DNA of 64,000 nucleotides from Rosistilla ulvae (GCF_007741475.1 NZ_CP036261.1:6077798-6141797); one strand, 5' to 3'. Counted from the stretch's first letter, positions 1-9,532 are shown. Notes: generated from the letters alone by a model not told the origin. Program-made: numbers and translations.

Positions 1-2
1 CC

Positions 3-80
3 GCGGTAAACTTCAACTTTGGCGAACAGCTGGAAATGTCCAAACGCCGCTTCCTCGCCTCGTTCGTCAACGGGCAATAG
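3..80 (+). CDS. C-terminal end of an unidentified protein (cut by window start)
   Basis: An open frame runs from the first bases of the window to a TAG stop at 78-80 and encodes about 25 residues ending in LASFVNGQ. The mixed hydrophobic/basic composition (NFNFGEQLEMSKRRF) reads like a genuine protein tail, and the stop lies just before the convergent dgcA-like gene. Only the tail is present, so no family can be assigned; a chance open frame cannot be excluded. Confidence 0.4.
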   Translation, partial: AVNFNFGEQLEMSKRRFLASFVNGQ

Positions 81-105
81 TCGGTTCGGAAGCGACCGGA
101 TTCAG

Positions 106-1137
106 CTAACGTGGGGATCGAACGAGCAACTCGACCCCACTGCCGGGAACGGAACTGAAGATGACGCGTCCGTTTTCGATCCGGACGCCGTCGGCGGCGT
201 CTTCGGCCAGCAGCGTCGCTCCGTCGAGATCGGCATAATCCAACAACGGCAGCAGCTGAGCGGCGGCCGAGATCCCGACTGTCGATTCGATCATACAGCC
301 GACCATCGTCTTCATCCCGAGCTGGCGGGCTTGTCGCAACATTCGACTGCCAGGTGTCAGCCCGCCGCACTTGCACAGCTTGATGTTGATGCCATGAAAC
401 AATCCTTGGCACTTCTGAACATCCTCCTCCGTTCGACAGCTCTCGTCGGCAATGATCGGCAGCCGGCTGTGCTCGAAGACCTCCAACTGTGCGGCCCGCG
501 GCGCTTCGGCTGGTAACGGTTGCTCGATAAACTCAACTCCCAATTCCGCCAGCGCCAGAGAATTTGCGATCGTCTGTTCGGGCGTCCACGCGCAATTTGC
601 ATCGACGCGAATCACCGCTTCGGTCTCCCGACGCAAAGCGCGAACGATCTCCAGATCATGTGGTGTGCCAAGCTTAATCTTGTAGATCGGCCAGTCCGGT
701 TGGTCACGATATTTCCGCACCATCTGATCGATCGAATCGATTCCCAACGTATAGCTGGAATAAATTTCGGCGGGCTCTGACAATCCCAACGTTTCCGTCG
801 TCCGAACGCCATTCAGCTTGCCGTAGAGATCGTAGGCAGCGGCATCGACCGCCGAGAGCGCAAACGTGTCGTCGGGAATCACAACTTGGCAACGCCCAAA
901 CAGATCGCTCGGATGGACCGCGTCGCAACCGGCCAGCAGACCCTCGATCCGCTGCAGCGACGCCTCCAATGACTCATACGTATGCCCGTAATATTCATTG
1001 CAGGTGACCTCGCCGTAACCGGTGACCTCTCCGCGCGATAGGGCAACGATCAAAGACTGTTGATGACGCATTGTCCCGCGAGCGATCGTAAACGGATCCT
1101 TTAAGGGGAGTTCGATCCTGTGCGATTGCAGTTTCAC
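106..1137 (-). CDS. dgcA: Enolase-superfamily epimerase/racemase (DgcA / dipeptide epimerase type)
   Basis: This 343-residue protein is an enolase-superfamily enzyme of the muconate lactonizing/dipeptide epimerase subgroup. Visible active-site elements are the KIK motif (K153, K155), metal ligands D179 (RVDAN), E205 (FIEQP) and D231 (ADES), and a second lysine near 253-256 on the opposite side. Such proteins are usually annotated L-Ala-D/L-Glu epimerase, but the upstream gene is a DUF1611 protein. That pairing matches the DgcN-DgcA pathway, in which D-glutamate is N-acetylated and then racemized to N-acetyl-L-glutamate. The start overlaps the end of dgcN by 4 bases, so the two are translationally coupled. 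Family assignment is firm; the choice between dipeptide epimerase and N-acetyl-D-Glu racemase rests on gene context. Confidence 0.88.
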   Translation of the reverse strand: MKLQSHRIELPLKDPFTIARGTMRHQQSLIVALSRGEVTGYGEVTCNEYYGHTYESLEASLQRIEGLLAGCDAVHPSDLFGRCQVVIPDDTFALSAVDAAAYDLYGKLNGVRTTETLGLSEPAEIYSSYTLGIDSIDQMVRKYRDQPDWPIYKIKLGTPHDLEIVRALRRETEAVIRVDANCAWTPEQTIANSLALAELGVEFIEQPLPAEAPRAAQLEVFEHSRLPIIADESCRTEEDVQKCQGLFHGINIKLCKCGGLTPGSRMLRQARQLGMKTMVGCMIESTVGISAAAQLLPLLDYADLDGATLLAEDAADGVRIENGRVIFSSVPGSGVELLVRSPR

Positions 1138-2231
1138 GCTCCGCTCCTTTCTTGTAGTCGCAAAACAGCATCGACCAGCAGGCCAGGGCCGTCGCGGTAG
1201 ACGTCGCAGACCGGCAAGCCCAATTGCTCCTGGACCTCGCGTTTCTCGATCTCCGCCTGCTCTGCCGTCAGATTCCGCCCGTTCATTGCAACGCCGATCA
1301 CCTGCGCCGGCGAACGTGCGGAGGCTAACGCTTCGTATAATTCGCGATAGTGTTGCAGCGATTTCAATGCAACATGAGGCATCCCTTTGACATGCGGTCG
1401 GCCCGCTTCATAACAAAGAATCAGACCCTGCGGGGCGCATCCGTGCAGCAGGCCGAGAGTGACCGCGGAGAAGGCAGGATGCGTAATGCTTCCCTGTCCT
1501 TCGATCAAAAGGATGTCGTGTTCTTCGTTCTGTTGGACCAGGTTTTCGACGGCACCGTTGACAAAATCGGAGACGACACAATCGACCGGTACGCCATTGC
1601 CGACGACCATGATCCCGGTCTGACCGGTTGCGAGGAACTTTGCATTCCGCTGACGCTCCTTCAGCCCGCGTTCCAGTTCCAGCATCGTCACCATCTTGCC
1701 GACGCTGCAGTCGTGCCCGACGGCGTGGATTCGCAGGCATCCGTCGCGAAACGAGATCCCGCTGGCGGTCTTGCGATGCAGGTTCCGACGAACATCGATC
1801 AACCGGCTGCCGCTCTGCTGCGCCGCCTGCCAGAGGTCGTCGTCCTCTACCAAAAATTCATGCAGCCCCGAGATCACATCCAGACCGCGATCCACTCCTT
1901 CGCCGATCGTCGTCCGCAGCGACTGTGGCATCGCTCCTCCGGCGGGAGAAATCCCGATGAACATCGCGTCGGGCGATTCGACGTCGGCGATCGATGCGAC
2001 GATCGGCGTCTCTCCGCCGACACCGTACACCTCCTGCGTTGTCTTGCCGCGATGAGCGGGATCGATCACCGCAACACAATGCTCTCCGCGGTACCGCAAC
2101 AAACTGATCGTTGTCTTGCAGTTCGACAGCGGCGCGTCGGTCCCCACGGCGATCGCGATCCGTCGATATTGGAGGATCGAATCCAGCCCAGCCACCGCGG
2201 ACCTGGAGGTTTCAAGAACAGTCGTATTCAT
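1134..2231 (-). CDS. dgcN: DUF1611 family protein, probable D-glutamate N-acetyltransferase
   Basis: This 365-residue protein has the DUF1611 layout: an N-terminal Rossmann-like half and a C-terminal half with a P-loop-like segment GHDCSVGKM (about residues 172-180), followed by a conserved QTGIMV stretch and LIEGQGSITHPAF. The family includes DgcN, reported as a D-glutamate N-acetyltransferase. It is the first gene of a two-gene operon with the enolase-superfamily partner, with a 4-base stop/start overlap. D-Glu would come from peptidoglycan or peptide turnover. The 244-base gap to the divergent XylR-type regulator at 2476 could hold a shared regulatory region. Family assignment is strong; the biochemical role is inferred from family and context. 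Confidence 0.85.
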   Translation of the reverse strand: MNTTVLETSRSAVAGLDSILQYRRIAIAVGTDAPLSNCKTTISLLRYRGEHCVAVIDPAHRGKTTQEVYGVGGETPIVASIADVESPDAMFIGISPAGGAMPQSLRTTIGEGVDRGLDVISGLHEFLVEDDDLWQAAQQSGSRLIDVRRNLHRKTASGISFRDGCLRIHAVGHDCSVGKMVTMLELERGLKERQRNAKFLATGQTGIMVVGNGVPVDCVVSDFVNGAVENLVQQNEEHDILLIEGQGSITHPAFSAVTLGLLHGCAPQGLILCYEAGRPHVKGMPHVALKSLQHYRELYEALASARSPAQVIGVAMNGRNLTAEQAEIEKREVQEQLGLPVCDVYRDGPGLLVDAVLRLQERSGA

Positions 2232-2475
2232 GATGTCATCCTGTCGTTTTCAATTTGTTCTGACGTCACGGCAGACCTTGCCGATCACTGATCACACGCC
2301 TGACCGCGGCCGTGATCTCCACAGCATCGCCGCCTTTGGAACCGTGACGAACGGCAACAGTCTTGCGGTCTGACGGCGTCCATCCTACCCGCGGCGACTT
2401 GCACCACAATCCGAGAAAGCGCAAACTGATATCGAAAATGCGCACGGCGATTCTCTCTCCTTCCGGGACCTATCG

Positions 2476-3669
2476 ATGCCCTCCCGCCACGCTCCCACGC
2501 CACCGCCAACGATCCCGCACAACAAACAGATCGCGTTGTTGATCGATCCCGATGACACCTGGGGACGCAGCGTAATCCAGGGAATCGCCTCGGCCGCGCG
2601 CAACGTGCTCCCTTGGAATCTGTGGATCGCCCCGCGCGACGATCAAGGGCGGTTGCGCGTACCGCGCAACTGGCGCGGCGATGGCATCATCGCCGCGATC
2701 CGCGACGACAAAACCGCCGAACACGTCGACTCGCTAAAGCTACCCACCGTGATTGTCTCTTCGTGGGAGAAGGGCCCGGTGGATTGGCATCGCGTGAACA
2801 CCGACGATCGGAAGCGAGCCGAGATGGCGTTGGCCCACTTTCGCCAGCGTGGGCTGAGTCACTTTGCCTACTACGGTCCTCCCAGCCAAAGGTATTCGCC
2901 CAGTCGTGGCGAGCGGTTCCAAGAGGTCGTCGAGCAGGCGGGATTTTCGTGCGATACGTACCGCAGCCCATCGCGGCGGCGGGACAAGCAATCGCTGCAA
3001 GAGCGAACGCTGCATTGGCTGCACCAAGCGGCGCGTCCGCTGGCCGTTTTTGCTGCCGATCCCCATTCGGGAATCGTCCTCTCGGAAGTTTGCAACGCCG
3101 TCGGATTTCGCGTCCCCGAAGAGATCGCAATCCTCGTCGGCGATACCGACGACCTGTTGTGCGAGATCTCCGACCCGCCCCTTTCGAGCATCGTGCTGGC
3201 TAGCGAGCAGATCGGAATGACAAGCGTCGGCGTCCTGGAAAAGCTGCTGGAGGGAAAGCCGGTCTCGGCGAAGGCTCAGTTTATTCCTCCGCAGCGCGTG
3301 ATCGAGCGGCAGTCGTCGGAGATGTTAGCGGTCGAGGACCCGTTGTTTGTCGACGCCCTCCGCTTCATCCGAGAACAAGCGCACACCGGGATCCAAGTTG
3401 GCGACGTGTTGCGCGTCGTCCCGATCTCGCGCCGCTCGTTGGAACAGCGGTTCAAGCAACTGCTCAACTGCACCCCAGCCGACGAGCTCCGCCGGATCAA
3501 GTTGGAACGCGTCAAACAGTTGCTGATCTCCACCGAAAACACCGTCGAACAGATCGCTGAGGGCTCCGGATTCTGTGGCCCCGCACAGCTCTGCTTCACG
3601 TTCAAGCGACACGTGGGGCTGACGCCGATCGCGTTTCGTTTGAGCAGTCGGCGCGGGATCGCTCCCTGA
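2476..3669 (+). CDS. XylR-type transcriptional regulator (LacI-like sensor + AraC-type HTH)
   Basis: This 397-residue protein has an N-terminal periplasmic-binding-protein-like sensor domain (about residues 15-275: QIALLIDPDDTWGRSVIQGI, VIVSSWEKG, PEEIAILVGDTDDL). A C-terminal AraC-type double helix-turn-helix follows (about 290-390), with the usual signature around IAEGSGFCGPAQLCFTFKRH. This order is typical of XylR-like regulators of sugar genes, which planctomycetes have in many copies. It is transcribed away from the dgcN-dgcA operon and convergent with the FAD oxidoreductase gene. The effector is unknown; control of either neighbour is possible but not shown. Confidence 0.85.
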   Translation: MPSRHAPTPPPTIPHNKQIALLIDPDDTWGRSVIQGIASAARNVLPWNLWIAPRDDQGRLRVPRNWRGDGIIAAIRDDKTAEHVDSLKLPTVIVSSWEKGPVDWHRVNTDDRKRAEMALAHFRQRGLSHFAYYGPPSQRYSPSRGERFQEVVEQAGFSCDTYRSPSRRRDKQSLQERTLHWLHQAARPLAVFAADPHSGIVLSEVCNAVGFRVPEEIAILVGDTDDLLCEISDPPLSSIVLASEQIGMTSVGVLEKLLEGKPVSAKAQFIPPQRVIERQSSEMLAVEDPLFVDALRFIREQAHTGIQVGDVLRVVPISRRSLEQRFKQLLNCTPADELRRIKLERVKQLLISTENTVEQIAEGSGFCGPAQLCFTFKRHVGLTPIAFRLSSRRGIAP

Positions 3670-3708
3670 CGGAAGTCACCCGCGCGGCCCTGCGACGGGC
3701 GAGTCGAT

Positions 3709-5787
3709 CTACTTCGTCACCGGCACAAACTGCACCGAATCAGCGATCACATAACCGTTGGATCCCTGGGTGCCGATCTCGACGGTCGCAGAGCTACCGA
3801 AGTCAAAGGCACCGATCTTCGTGAACAGTCCGTCGATCTCAGGAGTCTTGCGTTGGTTGATCGAGTGCGTCGATTCACCTTCGGCGTGGACGACCTTCAC
3901 GGGAACCATCGTCGAGCGATTGTTGTTTGCCGGATAAGAAACACGCACCTCGTAGCGGCCCGGTTTTAGTTCGGTTTCAAAACGGGCCAACCGCTCTCCC
4001 TGTTGCTCGTTCTGGTTGTGAACGTATCCGCTGTCGACAAACTTCTGGTTCGTCGCCGAATGGCTCCAACTGCCGACCAACTTGGCCGCGTTATCGTCAA
4101 CCACGACGCCTGGCAACTTACGCGACGAAACCCGATGGGGATCGTCCATCAAAAGGACTTGCCCATCGTCGACCAAACGCTGTTGCAGCAATTGATACGG
4201 AACATCTTGGACTGCTTCGTTGCGTTCCAACGCGATCGATGCCGCCGTCGCCGCCGATTGGCCCAAGATCATGAAGACAGGTTCCATGCGAATCGAACCA
4301 AACGCGATGTGGCTGGACGAGACACAGACCGGGACCAACAGGTTTTCGCACTGCGATTTCTTGGGAACGATCGCGCCATAAGCGATCTCATAAGGACGCG
4401 GCAAATGGACGCCGATGTCCCCTTCGTTTTGCACCTGACCGTCGGCCGTAACGTACCGGCGGACGTTGTGCGAATCGAGCGTGTACGACCCCATCCCGAC
4501 CGAATCGGGGGTCTCCTTGCGATCCAAACAATCGTGTTCGGTCATCACGTATTCGCCGATCATCCGACGCGCTTCACGAATATACAACTGATGTGGCCAC
4601 CCGCCATTGTCCAGGAATTCATCCTTCGGCAGTCCCCACTTGGACATCGCCTCGCGAACATCCGCAGGGACCTTAGGGTCGTTGGCCATGAAATACATCA
4701 GCCCCTGTTGATAGACCCTATGCTCATCGATGATCTCTTGACGACGTTCGTAATCGGCATCGGGATAATCGTAGTTCATGCCGATGTTATCGGTGCTGAA
4801 GGGACCGTGGTTGTTGGTGTCGGTCTTATGATTCGGCATCGGATCGAACTTGCGAAACATCTCCCGCCAGCCGGAATCGAAGACGCGGACCAACAACTGA
4901 TACCTCGCCCGGTCGTAACCCTCGGGCTTCGGAAACGGAATCCGATTCTCGGGCACGTCGGTCAAACACATGCGGAAACAATACGCCTGCACGCGATGAT
5001 CCCCTTCGCCGCGAGTGCCTGGCGGTTCGTCGCTGATCCCCGGCAACAATTTGCCCCCGGTATCGCCCGCTTTGATATAGGGATCGATAGGTTCCTTGAA
5101 CCAATGCGCATGATGCAACACGCCGACCTGATTGCCGTTCCAAGTCTCGTCGTACACCGAATTCGCTTCGCGGCCGACGTGGTAGTCGACGCCGGCGGCG
5201 GCCATCAAATCGCCTTCGTAAGTCACGTCGACAAACATCTTGCCGTGAAAAACATCGCCAGCGAGGGTCCGAATCGATTTGATCCGCCCCTCTTTTTTGA
5301 CCACACCGCCATCGCGATCGAGCCATTGATCGCGGTAGACGGGAATCTTCTCTTCCGCGACCCAGTTGTCGTAGATCTGTTCCGCCACATGCGGCTCGAA
5401 GACCCACATCCGCGCCTCATCCCCATCGCCGCCAAGCCCGCTCTGATTGCGATTGCCAAACTTCGACTGCTCTTCCCAATTCCAAGCCTCAGGATTTTGG
5501 TAGTGCTTCCAAACGCGATGATAAAACTCGCCGCTCAATCCACCGATCGCGGCTTTGTTTCCCGAATCGGTCCACCCCAGCCCGCCTGCGGTCAGCCCGC
5601 CGAGGTGCTTGTCGGGACTGACGATCACCACCGAACGCCCCATCTGTTTGGCTTGAACCGCCGTGGTCACCGCGGCGCTGGTGCCGCCATAGATCACGAT
5701 GTCGTGATGGTATTCTTTGGCAAAGGCGTGGGAAAATGAGAGGCTTAGCAGCGCAGCGGTTGTGCAGAATAGGGACTTGATTTGCAT
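3709..5787 (-). CDS. Secreted FAD-dependent oxidoreductase with golvesin-like C-terminal domain
   Basis: Starting from the internal ATG at 5787, the product has a standard signal peptide (MQIKSLFCTTAALLSLSF, cleaved near SHAFA-KE). The FAD dinucleotide-binding motif follows directly (DIVIYGGTSAAVTTAVQA) with a GGLTAGGLGWTD loop typical of the FAD_oxidored group. The flavin domain spans most of the protein. The last 130 or so residues (WSHSATNQKFVDSGY, GRYEVRVSYPANNNR, ADSVQFVPV) resemble the golvesin/xanthan lyase CBM-like domain. An upstream TTG at 5805 is possible but adds residues before the signal sequence. A role in polysaccharide breakdown in the periplasm or outside the cell is inferred from family only. 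Confidence 0.87.
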   Translation of the reverse strand: MQIKSLFCTTAALLSLSFSHAFAKEYHHDIVIYGGTSAAVTTAVQAKQMGRSVVIVSPDKHLGGLTAGGLGWTDSGNKAAIGGLSGEFYHRVWKHYQNPEAWNWEEQSKFGNRNQSGLGGDGDEARMWVFEPHVAEQIYDNWVAEEKIPVYRDQWLDRDGGVVKKEGRIKSIRTLAGDVFHGKMFVDVTYEGDLMAAAGVDYHVGREANSVYDETWNGNQVGVLHHAHWFKEPIDPYIKAGDTGGKLLPGISDEPPGTRGEGDHRVQAYCFRMCLTDVPENRIPFPKPEGYDRARYQLLVRVFDSGWREMFRKFDPMPNHKTDTNNHGPFSTDNIGMNYDYPDADYERRQEIIDEHRVYQQGLMYFMANDPKVPADVREAMSKWGLPKDEFLDNGGWPHQLYIREARRMIGEYVMTEHDCLDRKETPDSVGMGSYTLDSHNVRRYVTADGQVQNEGDIGVHLPRPYEIAYGAIVPKKSQCENLLVPVCVSSSHIAFGSIRMEPVFMILGQSAATAASIALERNEAVQDVPYQLLQQRLVDDGQVLLMDDPHRVSSRKLPGVVVDDNAAKLVGSWSHSATNQKFVDSGYVHNQNEQQGERLARFETELKPGRYEVRVSYPANNNRSTMVPVKVVHAEGESTHSINQRKTPEIDGLFTKIGAFDFGSSATVEIGTQGSNGYVIADSVQFVPVTK

Positions 5788-6517
5788 GAGGGGGAGGATC
5801 TGCAAAAGGCGTTAAGAAAGCGGATGCAACGGCGGGCAATGAAACGCACGGACGAGAGACATTCTGGTCGCTCCGCTGCCAACAAGCAAGCTTTGCAGCG
5901 AAACGGTCCATAGGACAGAATTTACCAAACACCTCTGAAGCGGCTGGATGCATCGGAGAAGTTCGACCGGTCGCTTTGGTGCAATGATCGTAGCATCAAT
6001 CGGGGTCGCCACACCGCTTCGAGAATGATTCCGCAGAGCGAAAAGAACGATGAATCAGTGGCTGCGGGATGGGCCCGAACTCGATACTCGACCAAAATCC
6101 ACGTGCCTTGCGATGGCGACGAAACGTTGCTCGGAATCGCGGCGACTGACGGTTAACGTCATCAGTCGACGGACCTTGAGAATCTCATCGCAAACTGTGA
6201 ACCGAGGCTTCATCGCGACGACAGTCGCCTGAGGTGATAACAGGAGACAAGCGATACGGCAGTAACGCGATCCGCCAGCTATTCGGCGACCGTCAGATCG
6301 ATCCGGTCATCGGATCAAAGACTTAAGAATCACGCGATGCGAACTTTGATCGCAATACTTACCGCCGACGCAAGAGTTACGAACGACCGATCGGCTGGCT
6401 CAAAACATCTCGCCGAGTGGCCACGCGATAAGACAAACTTGCCTGTCCCTACCTTCGTTTTCGTTCAACTCGCCGCCAGGCGGCGAGTGCTCAAACTGCT
6501 TTAGAAGAAAACAGAGC
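5788..6517. other. Intergenic stretch with no supported gene
   Basis: About 700 bases separate the FAD oxidoreductase start from the small lipoprotein. Short open frames on both strands (for example 5812-6012 minus and 6050-6232 plus) lack ribosome binding sites and protein-like composition. The only structure seen is the palindrome at 6468-6488. The promoter of the oxidoreductase should lie near 5800-5900 but no clear box is visible. Confidence 0.5.
6468..6488 (-). terminator. Perfect GC-rich palindrome, possible terminator of the lipoprotein gene
   Basis: Two perfect 10-base arms, ACTCGCCGCC and GGCGGCGAGT, are separated by one base. The palindrome sits 30 bases past the stop of the minus-strand lipoprotein gene, where a transcription stop is expected. 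No T-run follows on the minus strand, so it may be a factor-dependent terminator, an RNA-stabilising hairpin or a protein-binding palindrome. Confidence 0.4.
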
Positions 6518-6829
6518 CTAGAGTTTTTCGGCCATTTCCTGAGCTTTTGCCTTAATGGCTGCCGCGTCCGAGAGGGCGCTTAACTGCTCAAAATCGGCCA
6601 ACAGCTCTTGAGTCTTCTCTGGTGGATAGTTCTCGCCAAGTCCCTCCAGCTCCCCTAGGAGCTGGGCCTTCTGATCGGAGAGCTTGCCCGTGGCCGCAAT
6701 TTTTTCCAAAGTAACCTTCGCGTCGAGCGGGGGCTGCTGGACCGCCTGTCCCGTTTCGCGAACCTCGCCACAGCCAATGACCGCAGTCAAGAACAGCATC
6801 ACACATACGAACCGCACTACCGACGTCAT
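6518..6829 (-). CDS. Small secreted lipoprotein
   Basis: This 103-residue protein starts with a type II signal peptide ending in a lipobox (LTAVIGC, Cys 20), so the mature form should be lipid-anchored. The remaining 80 residues are charged and helical (DAKVTLEKIAATGKLSDQK, ALSDAAAIKAKAQEMAEKL) with no recognised domain. It lies 55 bases downstream of the DUF1559 gene on the same strand and is probably co-transcribed with it; small lipoproteins next to DUF1559 genes are common in planctomycetes. Function unknown. Confidence 0.75.
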   Translation of the reverse strand: MTSVVRFVCVMLFLTAVIGCGEVRETGQAVQQPPLDAKVTLEKIAATGKLSDQKAQLLGELEGLGENYPPEKTQELLADFEQLSALSDAAAIKAKAQEMAEKL

Positions 6830-6884
6830 ACTTTATCCCTCTGGAAAGAAAACCCGTTAAGCTTGAATTGGTGAACTACGATGC

Positions 6885-7919
6885 TCACGGAACCGAGACG
6901 ACTTCCCCGCCGTTCCTGCTACCCAAGCCGTGGTAGACTTGCAGATCAGTGGTTTCGGCGATCATACGCACCGATGCATCCGCCAAGGCGAAGTTAACGC
7001 CGCCGGGGTGACGACTGCGGGCTGGATAAACGCCTTGGCTACTGCCGACCGCAGAATTCACCGTGCAAGCGGGGTACTTCCAGTTTGGCGGCGCAAGGGT
7101 GTTAAAGACGGTGTACGTGAAAATGCCCCGGTTGTAGCGCATGCCCGAGATGCTGCGGTGCGAGAGAGAACCAGAACTGCCACCGGCATCGCAGGCCGCC
7201 CCGGCGGTTTCAACCTGGGACTGCGTAATCGGTCCTTGCTGTGTCGAGTCGTTAATCCCGCTCCACGCCAGGCCAGCTACGGTATCCGTCTCGGCGCGAT
7301 AGGTCCCATCGTCATAGTCGCCGGTCAAATGCTCTCCGAGCATGATCGTATTCGAGGTGCCATCGATAATGTGCGCCATATTCGTTGCCGCAGATGCCTG
7401 GAAGACGCCATTGTGCCGAGACGTAGAAACGTCCCACCCAAGGTTGGAACCCGCCGAGACCGGATAGTTACAGTTGCCTTTATAACTATCACTCGGGAAA
7501 GGCATATCCGAGGGGCAGACAAAGGCGGTGTTGCGAAAGACTCTAACCTCGTTATCCCCACCAGGTGAAGCATAGAAATCGTTCGAATTCTCCTTAATCG
7601 TGTCGTAAAGCGCTGTTTGCTCGATGAAAGGAAGGAGCTTGATTTGTACGGAATAATTGTAATCGCTATTGGTGGTACGCGAACCTGGGATTTGAGCGTA
7701 GCGAGGGAAGGTCAGATAGGTATCGTGGTAATTATGCAAGGCCAATGCAAGCTGTTTCAAGTTGTTCGTGCATTGCATACGGCGAGCTGCCTCGCGCGCC
7801 GCTTGAACCGCCGGCAGCAATAATCCAACCAGAATACCAATGATCGCGATAACGACGAGCAACTCGACAAGCGTAAAGCCCTTTCGAGAAGAACCTGGAA
7901 ACCTTTTAGAACATTTCAT
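6885..7919 (-). CDS. DUF1559 domain protein with prepilin-type N-terminus
   Basis: This 344-residue protein begins with a basic leader and the prepilin cleavage/methylation motif GFTLVELL followed by a hydrophobic helix. The DUF1559 hallmark AAREAARRMQCTNNLKQL comes next. Near the C-terminus, HPGGVNFALADASVRM is the H-X9-DG-type motif (here with A-D-A in place of DG). DUF1559 proteins form very large paralogous families in planctomycetes and are thought to be type II/IV pseudopilin-like surface proteins. The gene precedes the small lipoprotein gene. A 17-base palindrome (8000-8016) lies in its upstream region. Confidence 0.92.
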   Translation of the reverse strand: MKCSKRFPGSSRKGFTLVELLVVIAIIGILVGLLLPAVQAAREAARRMQCTNNLKQLALALHNYHDTYLTFPRYAQIPGSRTTNSDYNYSVQIKLLPFIEQTALYDTIKENSNDFYASPGGDNEVRVFRNTAFVCPSDMPFPSDSYKGNCNYPVSAGSNLGWDVSTSRHNGVFQASAATNMAHIIDGTSNTIMLGEHLTGDYDDGTYRAETDTVAGLAWSGINDSTQQGPITQSQVETAGAACDAGGSSGSLSHRSISGMRYNRGIFTYTVFNTLAPPNWKYPACTVNSAVGSSQGVYPARSRHPGGVNFALADASVRMIAETTDLQVYHGLGSRNGGEVVSVP

Positions 7920-8611
7920 ACCGATTTACTTTCCCAGAAAATGTACTGATAGCAGCTGGGACAGGCTCAGCTGCTAACTATTTAGTTATTACTTCTATCG
8001 AGTCTTCAAAAGACTCTGCCGTCCTTACATCTAATTGTCCGACATCTTACCGTAGTGCATTTCGCAGGGATTGTCAACCATTTAGGGTGGATAATACGCC
8101 CAGGAGAACCGACAAAACCACTCTTATGGCAGCAAAAAAGGCTTTCTACGAAGAACGACTGCCTACCGACATCTTTCTTCCTTTGGGAGGGGGTGTACGG
8201 CTGCCATAGCAACCTTGCCTCAGGGCTACGTCGAGGGCAGACATTGTGATGGGTGGGCGTTGAGGTGAGGCTGCTCAATCTTTGCAGCGTCTTGACGCCA
8301 TTGCGTCGACTCCCTGTACCGACGTTCCGCTTGCCGGATGAGGTTCTAAACACTGTCGACGCTTGGCAGACCAAACCGCGGTCCCAATTCACGTAGTGTG
8401 GTCGGTGAGCATCGCCAGCAAGGCCAAAGCTGCCGCTGCGAATCCTATTACCTACCCCCTAGCCTCATAACAGTGGACCAGAGATTGGCCCCAGCGTGCG
8501 GATACACAAGACAGACAAACCGCTAACGCGTGCCGCCTGATACGTCCAACTGAACCTCACGAAACGGCTCGGGGCCACGCCGATTTCTTCTCGTGTCAGC
8601 CACGTCAAATG
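7920..8611. other. Long intergenic region with a palindrome upstream of the DUF1559 gene
   Basis: Nearly 700 bases without a supported gene. The part next to the DUF1559 start is comparatively AT-rich and holds a perfect inverted repeat at 8000-8016 (arms GAGTCTT and AAGACTC, loop CAA), about 80 bases upstream of the start codon. It could be a 5' UTR hairpin or an operator. The 128-codon minus frame at 8006-8392 is rich in Arg/Cys/Ser without domain character and was not accepted. Nothing else was recognised between 8100 and 8611. Confidence 0.45.
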
Positions 8612-9532
8612 CTATTGGGTCGCGGCGCGAAAGACATCCATCAAGTTGCCCGGCTTCGATTTTACCGCTGGAAGCGCGACCGGCTTGCTGGTGGCGGGTG
8701 CACTCGGTACCGGCTGGGTGAAGACAGCGTGAGCGGGCCCGCCGGGGGCGATCGGTGGAGCCATCGAATACGGTGCCCCAGGTGGAATCGTGGTTGCCGT
8801 CGACGCAAAAGCTGTTGCCGGCACGACGCGGCTCTCGGGATATTCAGGCCGTTGATTGGCGGGCGCCGCGAGATTTGGAGAACAGCACTCACAATGGTTC
8901 AACGCGACGGTCGCCTGCTCGCGAACCGCAGGTACCAGCTCTCCCGGGTTTCCGTCGACGTCGGTCCCCGCGATACAGACCTGCAGCGCTTTGATCAGTG
9001 GCGGCGTGCAGACCGGTAGCGTTGCGATCGTCTTGGCCGCTTCCAATCGAACGCAGACCGAAGAGTCGGCGCGGAGCGCGGAGATCAGCGTCGCTTCGGC
9101 TTCCGGATAATAACGGACATCGAGTCCCTGCAGTTGAGCGACGGCAGCCTGCCGCTGCGGAGCTTGCATTTCAACCGCCTTGACCTGCGCGGCGGTTCCC
9201 TCGGGACCGGGCTGTTCCTGTTCACCGGGCAGCGGCATCTTTTCGCCGGGAATCATCCCACCGGTGAGCGCACTCAGCGGCCTCAGCAATCCGTCCAACA
9301 ACTGGCAGACAGGTGAAGCTCGCAGATGGGCGCAGACGCCGCGGCGAGCCGACGCCATCGACTCGATCATCGTCGGCTTCGGCGGATAGGACTGGACCAC
9401 CAAGCCGGAAAGGCTGATCGGCTCCGGTTCGGCTGAAGCTGGCAAAGTTTGCTGGGCGGAGACCGATGCCTCAGGCAACCCCAATGCGAAGGAAAGCATC
9501 AGCGTGGCGGCGGTTCGAAGGGCCAGTCGCAT
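8612..9532 (-). CDS. Secreted protein of unknown function with HEAT-like segment
   Basis: Taking the ATG at 9532 (rather than the longer frame to 9655) gives a 306-residue protein with a clear signal peptide (MRLALRTAATLMLSFALGL, cleaved near VSA-QQ). The centre (about residues 130-215) reads like HEAT-type helical repeats with proteins adjusted by age of residues DSSVCVRLEAAKTIATLPV and VREQATVALNHCECC. The C-terminal third is Pro/Ala-rich and low complexity (PPGAPYSMAPPIAPGGPA). Several cysteines (AHLRASPVCQLL, CECCSP) could form disulfides outside the cytoplasm. Stand-alone gene, divergent from the barrel protein at 9765. Family not recognised. Confidence 0.7.
   Translation of the reverse strand: MRLALRTAATLMLSFALGLPEASVSAQQTLPASAEPEPISLSGLVVQSYPPKPTMIESMASARRGVCAHLRASPVCQLLDGLLRPLSALTGGMIPGEKMPLPGEQEQPGPEGTAAQVKAVEMQAPQRQAAVAQLQGLDVRYYPEAEATLISALRADSSVCVRLEAAKTIATLPVCTPPLIKALQVCIAGTDVDGNPGELVPAVREQATVALNHCECCSPNLAAPANQRPEYPESRVVPATAFASTATTIPPGAPYSMAPPIAPGGPAHAVFTQPVPSAPATSKPVALPAVKSKPGNLMDVFRAATQ

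Noticed and set aside
4003-5739. Long plus-strand frame opposite the FAD oxidoreductase
   Set aside because: Antisense shadow of a strongly conserved minus-strand gene; high GC codon bias opens the frame.
8006-8392. 128-codon minus-strand frame upstream of the DUF1559 gene
   Set aside because: Composition Cys/Arg/Ser-rich without pattern; overlaps the palindrome and likely promoter.
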